A stretch of DNA of 64,000 nt from Domibacillus epiphyticus (GCF_001975785.1 NZ_MSFI01000010.1:1-64000), one strand, 5' to 3'. Shown: positions 45,865 to 55,577, numbered from the stretch's first letter. Program-made: numbers and translations. Notes: generated by a model not told the origin, from the sequence alone.

Positions 45865-45933
45865 CTATTCGTAATATTTAAACCTTTTTTATTTTCATTT
45901 CGAATGCTAAAATTAATTAATTATTACGAATAG
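45865..45933. promoter_or_regulatory. Spaced inverted repeat, candidate YwrC operator
   Basis: CTATTCGTAATA (45865-45876) and TATTACGAATAG (45922-45933) are exact complements, 45 bases apart, with a third half-like TTTCGAATG (45898-45906) between. It sits in the 235-base gap between the divergent MFS-ywrD and ywrB-ywrA units. Lrp-type regulators often bind such widely spaced, phased half-sites. Confidence 0.6.
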
Positions 45934-46003
45934 TTGGAACGAGATGGATGAACAACAAATAAGCCTTAAATTGTCAAAGGCATAGGAAAAGGATGATTTT
46001 ATA

Positions 46004-46576
46004 ATGAAGCAATTGGATATTTTTATTGCCTTTTTCCGAAGCAGCATGCTCGGATACGGAGGAGGCCCCACTACGATTCCTCTTGTTCAAAAGGAGGTAG
46101 TCGAGCGGTTTAAGTGGATGGACAATGAAGAATTTGGAGATATTTTAGCGATTGGCAATACATTACCTGGCCCGATCAACACAAAAATGGCCGGCTACAT
46201 CGGCTATCGGATCGGTGGTATTCCAGGGACAATCAATGCCATTCTGGCAACTATACTACCGACCATTTTCTTAATGATTATTTTATTAACAACATTTACC
46301 ACGTTTAAAGATGTAGCTTGGGTACATGGAATGGCGAAAGGTGTGCTGCCCGTTGTCGGAGTCATGCTGGCTGTTTTGACGAAAGATTTTTTAAAAACCT
46401 CTATTAAGGGATTGAAATGGGGAGCTGTGCTGCTGCATGTTATTATCGCGCTTGTGCTGATTGAATTCCTTCATATTCATCCAGCCATTCTTATTGCGTC
46501 ACTTTTATTATTTGCGCTTTTGAAACCGGTGAAAAAAGGAGAAAAAGATAAACAAAAGAAGGGGCGGTCCGCGTGA
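46004..46576 (+). CDS. ywrB: Chromate transporter subunit (YwrB-like, CHR domain)
   Basis: A 190-residue membrane protein with about six helices, of the short-chain CHR family. The signature is MLGYGGGPTTIPLVQKEVV then FGDILAIGNTLPGPINTKMAGYIGYRIGGIPG in part. Short CHR proteins work as a pair, and the second subunit (46573) is coupled by a 4-base GTGA overlap. Export or import of chromate/sulfate-like anions is the family role; the physiological substrate here is uncertain. First gene of a divergent unit facing the MFS-ywrD operon. Tail Lys-rich. Confidence 0.88.
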   Translation: MKQLDIFIAFFRSSMLGYGGGPTTIPLVQKEVVERFKWMDNEEFGDILAIGNTLPGPINTKMAGYIGYRIGGIPGTINAILATILPTIFLMIILLTTFTTFKDVAWVHGMAKGVLPVVGVMLAVLTKDFLKTSIKGLKWGAVLLHVIIALVLIEFLHIHPAILIASLLLFALLKPVKKGEKDKQKKGRSA

Positions 46577-47103
46577 TTTACTTACACATTTTTTGGGTGT
46601 TTTTTATGACAAACCTGTTAGGCTACGGTGGTGGTCCTGCCACCATTCCGCTTATCCAAAAAGAAGTGGTCGATGGTTACGGATGGATGACCGTGCAAGA
46701 GTTTAACGAAGCGTTTGCAATGGGAAATGCACTGCCCGGTCCGATTGCTACAAAAATGGGCGGATATATTGGCTTTCAGGAAGGTGGATATCTTGGAGCC
46801 ATACTTGCGGTCTTCGCCACTGTCGCCCCGTCACTTATTTTAATGATTACCCTGATGGGGATTTTATACAAGAATCGAACCTCACCGCGTGTTAAACGGA
46901 TGACCGCTTATGTAAAGCCGACCATCGCTGTTCTGCTGGGTGTCATGGCATTTCAGGCTTTTTCCGATTCCTATTTTCAAATGAGCATGGTTCATATTTT
47001 GGTGCTGGCGGCCGGCAGTTATTGGTTGATGGAAAAAGTAAAATTACATCCTGGATTAGTCGTTTTATCTTCGCTTATTTATGGTGCTGTACTTTTATCA
47101 TAA
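46573..47103 (+). CDS. ywrA: Chromate transporter subunit (YwrA-like, CHR domain)
   Basis: A 176-residue partner of the preceding protein: NLLGYGGGPATIPLIQKEVVDGYGWMTVQEFNEAFAMGNALPGPIATKMGGYIG in part, the second CHR repeat. About six helices in the opposite topology are expected for antiparallel pairing. The start codon is GTG within the end of ywrB, so the two are made together. Ends in a hairpin at about 47182-47215. Confidence 0.88.
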   Translation: MIYLHIFWVFFMTNLLGYGGGPATIPLIQKEVVDGYGWMTVQEFNEAFAMGNALPGPIATKMGGYIGFQEGGYLGAILAVFATVAPSLILMITLMGILYKNRTSPRVKRMTAYVKPTIAVLLGVMAFQAFSDSYFQMSMVHILVLAAGSYWLMEKVKLHPGLVVLSSLIYGAVLLS

Positions 47104-47179
47104 ATCACCGCTGCTCAGTTGGTTGAGGGTCTTTTTAAAAATCAAATGCATAACATATAATACCTCTGATTCATAAGCT

Positions 47180-47217
47180 ATGACACAGACAGGATTGAGC
47201 CTGCCTGTGTCTTTAAA
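47180..47217 (+). terminator. Terminator after ywrA
   Basis: GACACAG(A)CAGG...CCTG(C)CTGTGTC stem followed by TTTAAA. Confidence 0.75.
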
Positions 47218-47414
47218 TAAAGATATTCCTCTTTTAATCGACTAACTGGTGAGTCTTTCTTATATCGCCTTCTAAGTTGCAATTTGCTCTCGATTAAATC
47301 TTAATTACTTCTTTTACTAGACGGTTTCGTGCGTATGCTACCCTTCGTTCAAAATTTTTATACAATAAGCCCCCTTGATGACTTGCCGGGAAAATACTTT
47401 ATTAAACGGATACA

Positions 47415-47456
47415 ACACAAAAAGACTCTGACATCATACTGCTGTCAGAGTCTCTT
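47415..47456 (-). terminator. Terminator overlapping the 3' end of the phosphoesterase
   Basis: AGACTCTGACA and TGTCAGAGTCTTTTT form the stem; its loop contains the stop codon at 47434. The interval 47218-47414 shows no other feature. Confidence 0.85.
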
Positions 47457-48291
47457 CTTTTTCAATGGAATTTAGAGATAACTCGTGAAGAGTGATTTCA
47501 GGACGACTGCCAACTCGTATATTAATAGAAGTTTGTCCTAATCCTTCACTTATATAAAATGGTTTTTCATCATAATAATGAAGGCCCTTAATCATATCCT
47601 TTCGCATCATCGCACGTCCGAGTTTAGCGAGATGGTATGGCTTAGGCCAATAAATTTGACCGCCGTGAAAGTGACCCGACAAAAGATAATCGAATGAATA
47701 ATCCTTCATGTTGAGAACAATATTCGGATCATGTGTTAACACAAGGTTGTATCCTTCCTTTATACCTGTAAAAGATGCCTTTAGGTCGCTTCTCTTTGTA
47801 TGATAATCATCAATCCCAATAATATTAACAAGCTTTCCTTCGACCATAATGGTTTCAAGCTCATTTTGAAGCGTTTTACAGCCATGCTCTTCCATTACTT
47901 TTCTCAACAATTCAAAATCTGTTTGTCTTAAATGGTAATCATGATTTCCAAATACAGCATAAATTCCATATTTCGCATTTAGGCGGTTTAACACGTTTAA
48001 ATATGGAATTAATCGAGGAATGCTTCTTTTTTTATCAAGAAAATCACCTGTTAGGGCAATTAAATCAATTTTCTCACCCGCAAGCTTCTCATAAAGCTGC
48101 TCTGGAGAAATGGATATTTTTTCGAGATGCATATCAGAAATTTGCAGGATGTTCAGGGGGCTGGTTGTATGTTCTGAATCTATAGCAGATAAACGAATTT
48201 TATTTAAAGCCACTTTTTGAGTGTTTTTATATGCTCGATAAAAAAGGAGCATCAAAACGCTGCATAGCATAATCAAGAGAATTAATTTCAT
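47434..48291 (-). CDS. Calcineurin-like metallophosphoesterase (YpbG/YkuE-like)
   Basis: A 285-residue protein with an N-terminal membrane anchor (MKLILLIMLCSVLMLLFYRAY) and a dinuclear phosphoesterase domain: ISDMHLEK (DxH), LTGDFLDKK (GDxxD), VFGNHDYH (GNHD), VLTHDPN and SGHFHGGQIYWP (GHxH). All metal ligands are present. Homologues hydrolyse lipid- or nucleotide-linked phosphates at the membrane; the substrate is unknown here. The start at 48291 follows AGAGGAGGAG; an in-frame start at 48315 would overlap that site. Confidence 0.8.
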   Translation of the reverse strand: MKLILLIMLCSVLMLLFYRAYKNTQKVALNKIRLSAIDSEHTTSPLNILQISDMHLEKISISPEQLYEKLAGEKIDLIALTGDFLDKKRSIPRLIPYLNVLNRLNAKYGIYAVFGNHDYHLRQTDFELLRKVMEEHGCKTLQNELETIMVEGKLVNIIGIDDYHTKRSDLKASFTGIKEGYNLVLTHDPNIVLNMKDYSFDYLLSGHFHGGQIYWPKPYHLAKLGRAMMRKDMIKGLHYYDEKPFYISEGLGQTSINIRVGSRPEITLHELSLNSIEKEETLTAV

Positions 48292-48521
48292 CGTTTCTCC
48301 TCCTCTCATCATCATTATAAAGGGATTGAGGAAGAATTTTTAGCGGTAATTAGTGGCGTTTCGGGGAATATATAAATGCTTTGGGTATGTATTTCTTTCG
48401 TTCAACTGATTTTTTTCTATTTATCAAAGAAAAGCTGATCTGGCAGACCAGCCCTTGCCCTTAATTCTGGATATTGTAAAAAGAGATGAGCTATGCTAGA
48501 ACGGCTGCAAGGTGAATTAAT

Positions 48522-49100
48522 TTAAAGAAGAGCTGTAAAATATAATTCATTATAAAAAAACATTTTTCTAAACCTGCTTAGCACATTACATTTAAAATTT
48601 TCCTCCGTAAAATAGTGCAAATATTCCTCTTCCCTTTGAATATAATCCCCTTTATCGTTTGATTTCATGAACCAGTTGCTGATTGGAGATTTTTCAAATA
48701 GACATGGCTCTATCACGACCACTTTCCCTCCTGGTTTTAGCACTCTTTTGAATTCCTTCACATAACTTTGGATCATTTCTGGGGGAATATGATGCAAAAC
48801 CGCAATGATTAAAACCACATCAAAGCAGTTGTCGTCTGCAGGAAGTTCATTACCAATAAAGGCTTCAAATCGATATGGGGAATATAAGCGTTTCGCAAAG
48901 TCAATCCTGTACGCATCAGGGTCTATTCCAAAGTAATGATTAGGTGAACATAAGGTACAATTCGCTCCGGTTCCCGCTCCAAAATCAAGTACTTTCTTAT
49001 CTGACAAATCAAAATGACGTTGAATATTATTTTGAATATATATTTTTGTCAGCCATTTTGGCCGGACAAATGAATGATATATTTTTGGTGGTAATTGCAC
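48522..49100 (-). CDS. Class I SAM-dependent methyltransferase
   Basis: A 192-residue soluble enzyme. Motif I VLDFGAGTGANC binds SAM; motif II YFGIDPDAYRID; DVVLIIAVLHHIPPE matches motif IV/post of the UbiE/type-11 group; VLKPGGKVVVIEP completes the fold. The substrate is unknown. The likely start is GTG at 49100, 7 bases after AAGGTG; a TTG two codons earlier is the alternative. The 3' tail (CNVLSRFRKMFFYNELYFTALL) is hydrophobic. Confidence 0.75.
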   Translation of the reverse strand: MQLPPKIYHSFVRPKWLTKIYIQNNIQRHFDLSDKKVLDFGAGTGANCTLCSPNHYFGIDPDAYRIDFAKRLYSPYRFEAFIGNELPADDNCFDVVLIIAVLHHIPPEMIQSYVKEFKRVLKPGGKVVVIEPCLFEKSPISNWFMKSNDKGDYIQREEEYLHYFTEENFKCNVLSRFRKMFFYNELYFTALL

Positions 49101-49181
49101 TGACAAACACCTTCACTTTTAAAATTCACTGCTTTGAACTATTTCCATACACAGTGAGAGGAAAATTTACCTCCCACTTTC

Positions 49182-49388
49182 TCATTGTTGTTTATATTGA
49201 GGCTCTTCTTGTAAAATTTGGTCAATGCGTGGAGCAAAACTGTCAATAATGGTTTGTGTTTGCTGAGCTGCATCCTCGTATAGTTTTTTCGCTTGTTGGT
49301 TGTCAGTGCTGAGCGAAAATGTTTCAAAGCTTGCTTGGACCGTTTTAAGTCCAGCCATCGTTTGTTTTACATCACTAATTACGGTCAT
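49182..49388 (-). CDS. DUF1657 small protein
   Basis: A 68-residue helical protein, MTVISDVKQTMAGLKTVQAS then FETFSLSTDNQQAKKLYEDAAQQTQTIIDSFAPRIDQI in part, the signature of DUF1657 proteins. In Bacillus these sit with spoVA/yetF sporulation genes; here it is alone. The ATG has AAGGAGGG 9 bases upstream; the frame extends back to 49442 without another ribosome site. A sporulation link is inferred from the family. Confidence 0.8.
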   Translation of the reverse strand: MTVISDVKQTMAGLKTVQASFETFSLSTDNQQAKKLYEDAAQQTQTIIDSFAPRIDQILQEEPQYKQQ

Positions 49389-50083
49389 TGCTTGATCCCT
49401 CCTTGTGTTTAAGAACAGTTTTAGAATGAGGAAAAAAGCCATTTTTTATGTTTTTTAAATGTATCCAGCTCGTGAAAAATATGTCCGGAACATCCAGAAA
49501 ACGGATTTTGTTTGCTTGTAACAGCAGTGAAGCAATATAACGATATTTGAGGATTTTATGAGTGTTGGGGAAGAACAGAAGGTATTTGTAACTAAAGGTT
49601 TGACATCTTTCCAAAAAGAAAAAACCTCCACTAATCTATAGCGGCGGCAGAAATAAGTGGAGGGAACTGTTTAGAGTAAAATAAAGATTTGTATAATTTA
49701 CCTCCCTAGTATATGACAGGTTTAGTTATTTAGAATGTAAACCTGGAGCTTTGAAAAAAAACCTTCTATTTTCCAGTCACCATTCTGCATGACAATTTTT
49801 TTATGGTCTCACTTTGCCAGGAAGACTGGGCTGCAGGCGCTGCTGGTTAGAAAGTAAGATAAATCCCAAAATCATTTTTTCATAAATGAACCTACCTTTA
49901 AGTAGGATTCCTTTGCTAAGCAGCCAACATTCATTTTATTTAAAGTAAAGTCCCATTATTCCAATGATGTTACCCACGTAATAAGTATCTTTCTACAAAC
50001 GAAGAAGATAAACCAGAATAATTACGACCTGCTTTCACATAATAAAAAAGCTATTTTCAAAATAAGAAGGAGGATGATGTATA
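49389..50083. other. Intergenic stretch with a terminator
   Basis: About 700 bases without a convincing gene. The hairpin at 49616-49663 (CCTCCACT...AGTGGAGG) is followed by TTTTTTC on the minus strand, so it should end a minus-strand transcript starting above 49663; none was identified. Confidence 0.5.
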
Positions 50084-50362
50084 GTGAATAATCGAAATGG
50101 CATGCTTACCTCTATGTTGTCACTAGGTGCTATAAGTGCGGCTTTTTTTGGAATAGCAAGAGGCGTACGCAACGGAACTTTCCAGCCGTTCCTGCAAAAC
50201 ATTTGGAGTGCCATGAATAGCCCAGCAGCCCAACAAGTTCCACAGGCTGTGCAGGGAATGATGAATGGGCAGCCAGCGCAAAAAATGACACAGCCGCTCC
50301 AAGGTATGATGAATAACCAAACTTCTCAACAGCAGTCTCCAAATCAAAAACCAAAAATGTGA
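50084..50362 (+). CDS. 92-residue small protein with hydrophobic N-terminus and Gln/Met-rich tail
   Basis: Starts (GTG) MNNRNGMLTSMLSLGAISAAFFGIARGVRNG, a single membrane or amphipathic helix, then a low-complexity tail in which QGMMNGQP and LQGMMNNQ repeat. The ribosome site AGGAGG lies 10 bases upstream. It may belong to the DUF3918-type small proteins of Bacillus, but I am not sure. Low-complexity tails rich in Gln and Asn are seen in spore and coat proteins. Confidence 0.55.
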   Translation: MNNRNGMLTSMLSLGAISAAFFGIARGVRNGTFQPFLQNIWSAMNSPAAQQVPQAVQGMMNGQPAQKMTQPLQGMMNNQTSQQQSPNQKPKM

Positions 50363-50525
50363 CTTAATTAAAACCAAACGAAGATAATGAAAATTAAACA
50401 GCTTAGCTTATAGGCACTGCCTGCATCAAGCCGTGTTTATAAGCTTTTTTTATTTTTCCAATGAAGTATTCACCTTCCTCTTTTAATCCATACTAATAAC
50501 AATGTAAAGTGAAGGGTGAAATTAA

Positions 50526-52091
50526 ATGGTACGCAAAATCGTCATATCAGTGATTCTTTTCTTATTCATCGTCACTGGACTATGCTGGTATTTTTTCATT
50601 ACGCCTACAAAAGATCTAAAAAACGTTTCAATTAAGACAACTGAAAAGCCGGTTATTGTATTAGTAATCGATTCCCTAATGGACCAGCCGTTACAAAAAG
50701 CAATTGATGAAGGAAAAGCACCGGCTTTTGAATTTTTAATGAAACATGGCCACTATCATGCTAACGTGATCAGCTCTTATCCAACGATGTCTGTGACCAT
50801 TGACAGTACAATATTAACGGGTACATACGCTGATCAGCACAAAATCCCGGGTCTTGTCTGGTTTAAGCAGGATGAAAATCGAGTGGTTAATTATGGGCCT
50901 GGAAAAATCGAACTGCTGAACCTCGGTGCCAAACAAGTGCTATTGGACAGTCTGATTCTTTTAAATAAGGCGCATTTAAACCCAAACATCCCCACTATTT
51001 ATGAAGAGCTGGCAAAAAGCGAGATCCAATCTGCTTCTCTTAACGGCCTGATCTACAGAGGAGATCAAGTCCATCAACTGCACATCCCAAAAGTCGCATC
51101 AACAATGAACCTGTTGCCGCATGATGTGAAAATAAACGGACCATCCCTTCTATCGATGGGCAGCTTATCACAGTTTAATCCGGAAACGAACCGGCTTAAT
51201 CTTTTGTGGAAAGCAATGGGGTTAAACAATCAATTTACTGCAAATGAACTGAAGTACTTTATTCAAGAGGAAAAAATGCCTCCATTTACGCTCGCCTACT
51301 TTCCCGATATGGACCATCAGATTCATAAAAGCGGACCAAAGGATCGTAAAGGAATCGAAGAAGCGGATAAGCAGCTACAGGTGATACTGAATGCCTATCC
51401 TTCATGGGAGGAAGCGTTAAAAAAGGCCGTATGGATTGTCCATGGTGACAGTTCGCAATCTGCCATTGTACATGAAAAAAGTAAGGCACTGATTGATTTA
51501 AACAAGTTATTGAGTGGATATACCTTTTGGAAACCAGACGAACCATCTAACAATCAGGTTGCGCTAGCTGTCAATGAGCGTATGGCGTACATTTATGTAA
51601 GTGATGAAACAATTGCGACAGCAGACATTTTATTAGAATTAAAATCCGATTCCAGAATTGGTTTCATTGCTTGGAAAAAGAACAATACCAATTTTGTAAT
51701 GGCGAAAGGATTCGATAAACCACTCACTTTTTCTCCTAATGGCCCGTACACCGATCAGTACGGACAATCCTGGAAGCTGAACGGAGATCATTCCATCTTG
51801 GATTTGTCTATAAATAACCAAAATGAAATCAATTATAGTGACTACCCGGATGCCTTAGCGAGACTGCATGGAGCACTTCACTCTCACAAGGGACGGTATA
51901 TAATCGTTGATGCAAAACCTGGTTATGAATTTGTTGGAAAACAAAGCCCTGACCATGCAGGAGGAGCAGCTCACGGTTCTTTGCATAAATTAGATTCTGA
52001 GGTTCCTGTAATGATTGCCGGAACAGATCAAAAACCTAAAAATTACCGATTGGTCGATTTTAAAGATTGGATAGTAGAACTGACAAAATAA
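50526..52091 (+). CDS. Alkaline-phosphatase-superfamily phosphodiesterase / nucleotide pyrophosphatase
   Basis: A 521-residue exported protein with an N-terminal signal anchor (IVISVILFLFIVTGLCWYFFIT). The type I phosphodiesterase fold is seen in VIVLVIDSLMDQP (metal Asp), SSYPTMSVTIDSTILTGTYADQH (catalytic Thr about 92), LAYFPDMDHQIHKSGP (metal Asp-x-x-x-His) and VIVHGDSSQSAI-type (late Asp). A C-terminal SPDHAGGAAHGSLHKLDSEVPVMI adds the last metal His. The substrate is a nucleotide, phospholipid or polymer phosphodiester. The ATG at 50526 follows GAAGGGTG. Ends in a strong hairpin. Confidence 0.8.
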   Translation: MVRKIVISVILFLFIVTGLCWYFFITPTKDLKNVSIKTTEKPVIVLVIDSLMDQPLQKAIDEGKAPAFEFLMKHGHYHANVISSYPTMSVTIDSTILTGTYADQHKIPGLVWFKQDENRVVNYGPGKIELLNLGAKQVLLDSLILLNKAHLNPNIPTIYEELAKSEIQSASLNGLIYRGDQVHQLHIPKVASTMNLLPHDVKINGPSLLSMGSLSQFNPETNRLNLLWKAMGLNNQFTANELKYFIQEEKMPPFTLAYFPDMDHQIHKSGPKDRKGIEEADKQLQVILNAYPSWEEALKKAVWIVHGDSSQSAIVHEKSKALIDLNKLLSGYTFWKPDEPSNNQVALAVNERMAYIYVSDETIATADILLELKSDSRIGFIAWKKNNTNFVMAKGFDKPLTFSPNGPYTDQYGQSWKLNGDHSILDLSINNQNEINYSDYPDALARLHGALHSHKGRYIIVDAKPGYEFVGKQSPDHAGGAAHGSLHKLDSEVPVMIAGTDQKPKNYRLVDFKDWIVELTK

Positions 52092-52125
52092 CCATGATGA
52101 ACCTCCAAAAAAAAGCCCGCCATAA

Positions 52126-52165
52126 GGCACGATGATCCAGGACATTACAGGATCATCGTGCTTTT
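52126..52165 (+). terminator. Terminator after the phosphodiesterase
   Basis: GCACGATGATCC and GGATCATCGTGC form a 12-bp stem followed by TTTT. Confidence 0.88.
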
Positions 52166-52650
52166 AGTCGCCTGCTGCCGGGCGCTTTTAAATACAATCC
52201 TTACAAAAACTTTTTGACAACTATCCCCCTTATGCAAGATGAAACATTTCATTATGATTAACAATTAACACATCACAGTTGCGAACAAATCATCAGTAAG
52301 TCGTTAACGAAAAAAACTTTTTTAATATAAATCCTCGTAACAGCTTTAGAATTCGTATTTTGTATCCGCTTTCATTATTCACTATTTTGTCAATTAATAG
52401 ATTCCTTAATTTTACTAGATTCTATTTATTCACCAATACCCCTAATTACCCCCTTTGTTAATGAATTTTTTGTGACAGAATTCATATTTTAATTGTTTTT
52501 CTAAATGCACAGGTCTAAGATTAATATCGGACACTTCGGGAGTCTAATAATTACTCCCTGCCATCCAAATTACTCTTGTGAAATAATTAACAAAATGTTC
52601 ACAATTGAAGTTTTGAATTATTTTCCAACACTTTATGAAAGGGGTACATT
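52166..52650. other. Long leader region of the qox operon
   Basis: About 485 bases, AT-rich. It holds a hairpin GGGAGT...ACTCCC (52538-52558), the Rex-like site described separately, and the ribosome site GAAAGGGG of qoxA. No ORF was recognised. Confidence 0.6.
52576..52593. promoter_or_regulatory. Rex-type operator upstream of qoxA
   Basis: TTGTGAAATAATTAACAA differs from the Rex consensus TTGTGAA-N4-TTCACAA at one base. It lies 58 bases upstream of the qoxA ATG. Rex senses NADH/NAD+, a fitting input for a terminal oxidase. Confidence 0.55.
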
Positions 52651-53562
52651 ATGAAAATCAAATGGGCTTTATTGTCTTTAATTTTCACTATTACCACAGT
52701 GCTCACCGGTTGCGACCAACCATTGCTGGTTTTAGATCCAAAAGGTCCGCAAGCCAAAACCTTATCAGACACCATTATATTTTCAATGGTGATTATGGCA
52801 GGTATTTTACTAGTTGTGTATATTCTATACGCCTACATGCTTACAAAATACCGAGCATCAAAAATGGGAGAGGATTACGAGCCTCCACATGAAGAAGGCA
52901 GCCATACACTTGAGATTATCTGGACTCTTATCCCAGTAATCATCGTTGTTGTTCTTTCTGTTGTAACAGTTCGTTCGACAAGTGATGTTGAAGCCGTTCC
53001 TAAAGGTTATGAAGAAGATAAGCCTTTAGTCATTTATGCTTCATCATCTAACTGGAAATGGCATTTCAGCTATCCAGAAGAGGGAATTGAAACGGTAAAC
53101 TACGTCAATATCCCAACTGATCGTCCTGTGGAGTTCCGTCTTTACTCACATGGCCCGATATCCAGTTTCTGGATACCGCAGCTGGCCGGACAAAAATATG
53201 CCATGAATGCCATGATTAACGAGTTGAACTTGGTTGCTGATGCACCTGGATCATACATAGGTAAAAACTCGAACTTCAATGGTAAAGGTTTTGCACACAT
53301 GGACTTTGAAGCACAGGCAATGACTGCTTCAGAATATGTACAATGGGTAGAAGATGTTAAGGAAACCGCACCAAAATTATCAGAAAAAGAATTTAACAGT
53401 CTTTTGGAAATCGACTTTGTAGGACGTAAAACATATTCATCCAATCATCTTACATTTAGTCCGCCACCTGTAGGCAACCACGGACACAACCCTGATGAAA
53501 AAGATGGCAAAGATGCTTCCGAAGATGAATCAAACTCTCATGAGGAGCACAATCAACACTAA
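52651..53562 (+). CDS. qoxA: Quinol oxidase aa3 subunit II
   Basis: A 303-residue lipoprotein with two membrane helices. The signal ends in a lipobox VLTGC, so Cys21 is lipid-anchored. Helices at about 40-62 and 82-104 are followed by a cupredoxin domain (YASSSNWKWHFSYPEEGIETVNYVNIPTD in part) lacking the CuA ligands, as expected for a menaquinol rather than cytochrome c oxidase. A His/Asp-rich tail ends EEHNQH. The ATG follows AAAGGGG. First gene of the qoxABCD operon. Confidence 0.93.
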   Translation: MKIKWALLSLIFTITTVLTGCDQPLLVLDPKGPQAKTLSDTIIFSMVIMAGILLVVYILYAYMLTKYRASKMGEDYEPPHEEGSHTLEIIWTLIPVIIVVVLSVVTVRSTSDVEAVPKGYEEDKPLVIYASSSNWKWHFSYPEEGIETVNYVNIPTDRPVEFRLYSHGPISSFWIPQLAGQKYAMNAMINELNLVADAPGSYIGKNSNFNGKGFAHMDFEAQAMTASEYVQWVEDVKETAPKLSEKEFNSLLEIDFVGRKTYSSNHLTFSPPPVGNHGHNPDEKDGKDASEDESNSHEEHNQH

Positions 53563-53630
53563 AACGTATTAGCAACATGTACGACTCAAATCTAGACATC
53601 TTTAGATAAAACGAAAGGAGTTACAAACCT

Positions 53631-55577
53631 ATGAAATGGGACGAATTTTTCGTTTTCACCCATGATCCGATGTTATTTGCTGCTATGATCAGCATTGTTC
53701 TCGGCGGTCTCGCTATTTTTGTCGGATTGACCTATTTTAAAAAATGGGGCTATCTCTGGACAGAATGGTTAACTACTGTCGACCATAAACGTATTGGCGT
53801 CATGTACATCCTTGTAGCCTTAGTTATGCTTTTCCGCGGAGGAGTAGACGCATTGCTGATGAGGGCACAAAGTGCGGTGCCTGAAAATGGCTTATTGAAT
53901 GCCCAGCACTATAATGAAATCTTTACAACACATGGTCTTCTTATGATCTTATTTATGGCCATGCCGTTTATTATCGGTTTAATGAACGTCATTATCCCTC
54001 TTCAAATCGGGGCACGTGACGTTGCATTCCCTCGTTTAAATGCGGTCAGTTTCTGGCTGTTTGCTGCGGGGGCAGCGCTATTAAATATTTCCTTCGTCAT
54101 CGGGGGTTCTCCTGATGCAGGCTGGACTGCATATTTCCCGCTTGCAAGTCTTGAATACAGCCCGACAGTAGGAAATAACTATTATTCTCTTGCACTTCAG
54201 ATTTCTGGTATTGGTACGTTGATGACCGGTATCAATTTCATCGTCACAATACTTAAAATGCGTGCACCGGGCATGACATTAATGAAAATGCCTATGTTCA
54301 CCTGGTCTGTTCTTATTACAAACGTCATTATTGTTTTTGCTTTCCCTGTATTGACAGTTGCACTTGCATTAATGATGTTGGACCGCCAGTTTGGAACACA
54401 GTTCTTTACAATGAGCAACGGCGGTATGGATATGCTTTGGGCCAACCTATTCTGGGTCTGGGCGCATCCTGAAGTTTATATTGTTATTCTCCCTGCATTC
54501 GGTATTTACAGTGAAATCATTTCGACTTTCGCTCGTAAAAACCTATATGGCTATAAATCAATGGTTGTAAGTATGGTTGCCATTTCATTGCTTTCGTTCC
54601 TTGTATGGGCTCACCACTTCTATACAATGGGTCAAGGTGTAATGGCTAACAGTATTTTCTCGATCGCAACAATGGCGATTGCCGTTCCAACCGGGGTTAA
54701 AATGTTTAACTGGCTCTTTACTTTGCATAAAGGGAAAATTACTTTTACAACTCCGATGCTTTACTCGCTGGCATTTATCCCGATTTTCACAATCGGTGGT
54801 GTTACCGGGGTTATGCTTGGTATGGCAAGTGCCGATTATCAGTATCATAATACTATGTTCCTTGTAGCTCATTTCCATTATGTATTAATTCCAGGAACAG
54901 TATTTGCGGTAATTGCCGGGTTCCATTACTGGTACCCGAAAGTGTTTGGTTACCAATTGAACGAACGTCTTGGTAAACTTGGTTTCTGGCTTATCACGAT
55001 TAGTTTTAACGTAGCATTCATGCCACTATTCATCCTGGGCCTTAATGGAATGACCCGCCGGATGTACACGTACTCGGAAGAAACTGGTTTCGGACCGTTA
55101 AATATGCTTTCGTTTGTCGGTGCGCTTGGCCTTGCGCTTGGATTCATTGTCCTTGTGTACAACATTTACTGGAGCGCACGCTACAGCCCAAGAGATACAA
55201 GCGGCGACCCTTACGATGCAAGATCACCGGAGTGGAGCACACACAGCCCGGTTCCTGTTTATAATTTTGCCATTGTGCCGACGATCAACTCTCTTGATGC
55301 GTTCTGGTACGCTAAGAAAAACAAAGCGCCATTTTTTGAAGGAAAATATGAACCAATTCATATGCCAAGCAACAGTGGCCAGCCATTTTTAATGGGTGTG
55401 GCATTCTGCTTCTGGGGATTCTTTATGGTCTTCAGCTGGTGGATTCCCGCAATCATTTCAGCGCTTGGAATATTTGCAACAATGATTTATCGTACATTTG
55501 AACGTGATCACGGATATTATATCTCCGTAGAAGAGATAGAAAGAACCGAAAATGCATTGAGAGGTGACAAACAATGA
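53631..55577 (+). CDS. qoxB: Quinol oxidase aa3 subunit I
   Basis: A 648-residue catalytic subunit with about 14-15 helices. It carries the low-spin haem His (EIFTTHGLLMILFMAMPF), the CuB and cross-linked His-Tyr site WVWAHPEVYIVILPAFGIYSE, the double His LVWAHHFYTMG, and the haem a3 ligand region LVAHFHYVLIPGT. It reduces O2 to water and pumps protons. The ATG has AAAGGAG upstream. Ends overlapping qoxC by 4 bases. Confidence 0.96.
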   Translation: MKWDEFFVFTHDPMLFAAMISIVLGGLAIFVGLTYFKKWGYLWTEWLTTVDHKRIGVMYILVALVMLFRGGVDALLMRAQSAVPENGLLNAQHYNEIFTTHGLLMILFMAMPFIIGLMNVIIPLQIGARDVAFPRLNAVSFWLFAAGAALLNISFVIGGSPDAGWTAYFPLASLEYSPTVGNNYYSLALQISGIGTLMTGINFIVTILKMRAPGMTLMKMPMFTWSVLITNVIIVFAFPVLTVALALMMLDRQFGTQFFTMSNGGMDMLWANLFWVWAHPEVYIVILPAFGIYSEIISTFARKNLYGYKSMVVSMVAISLLSFLVWAHHFYTMGQGVMANSIFSIATMAIAVPTGVKMFNWLFTLHKGKITFTTPMLYSLAFIPIFTIGGVTGVMLGMASADYQYHNTMFLVAHFHYVLIPGTVFAVIAGFHYWYPKVFGYQLNERLGKLGFWLITISFNVAFMPLFILGLNGMTRRMYTYSEETGFGPLNMLSFVGALGLALGFIVLVYNIYWSARYSPRDTSGDPYDARSPEWSTHSPVPVYNFAIVPTINSLDAFWYAKKNKAPFFEGKYEPIHMPSNSGQPFLMGVAFCFWGFFMVFSWWIPAIISALGIFATMIYRTFERDHGYYISVEEIERTENALRGDKQ

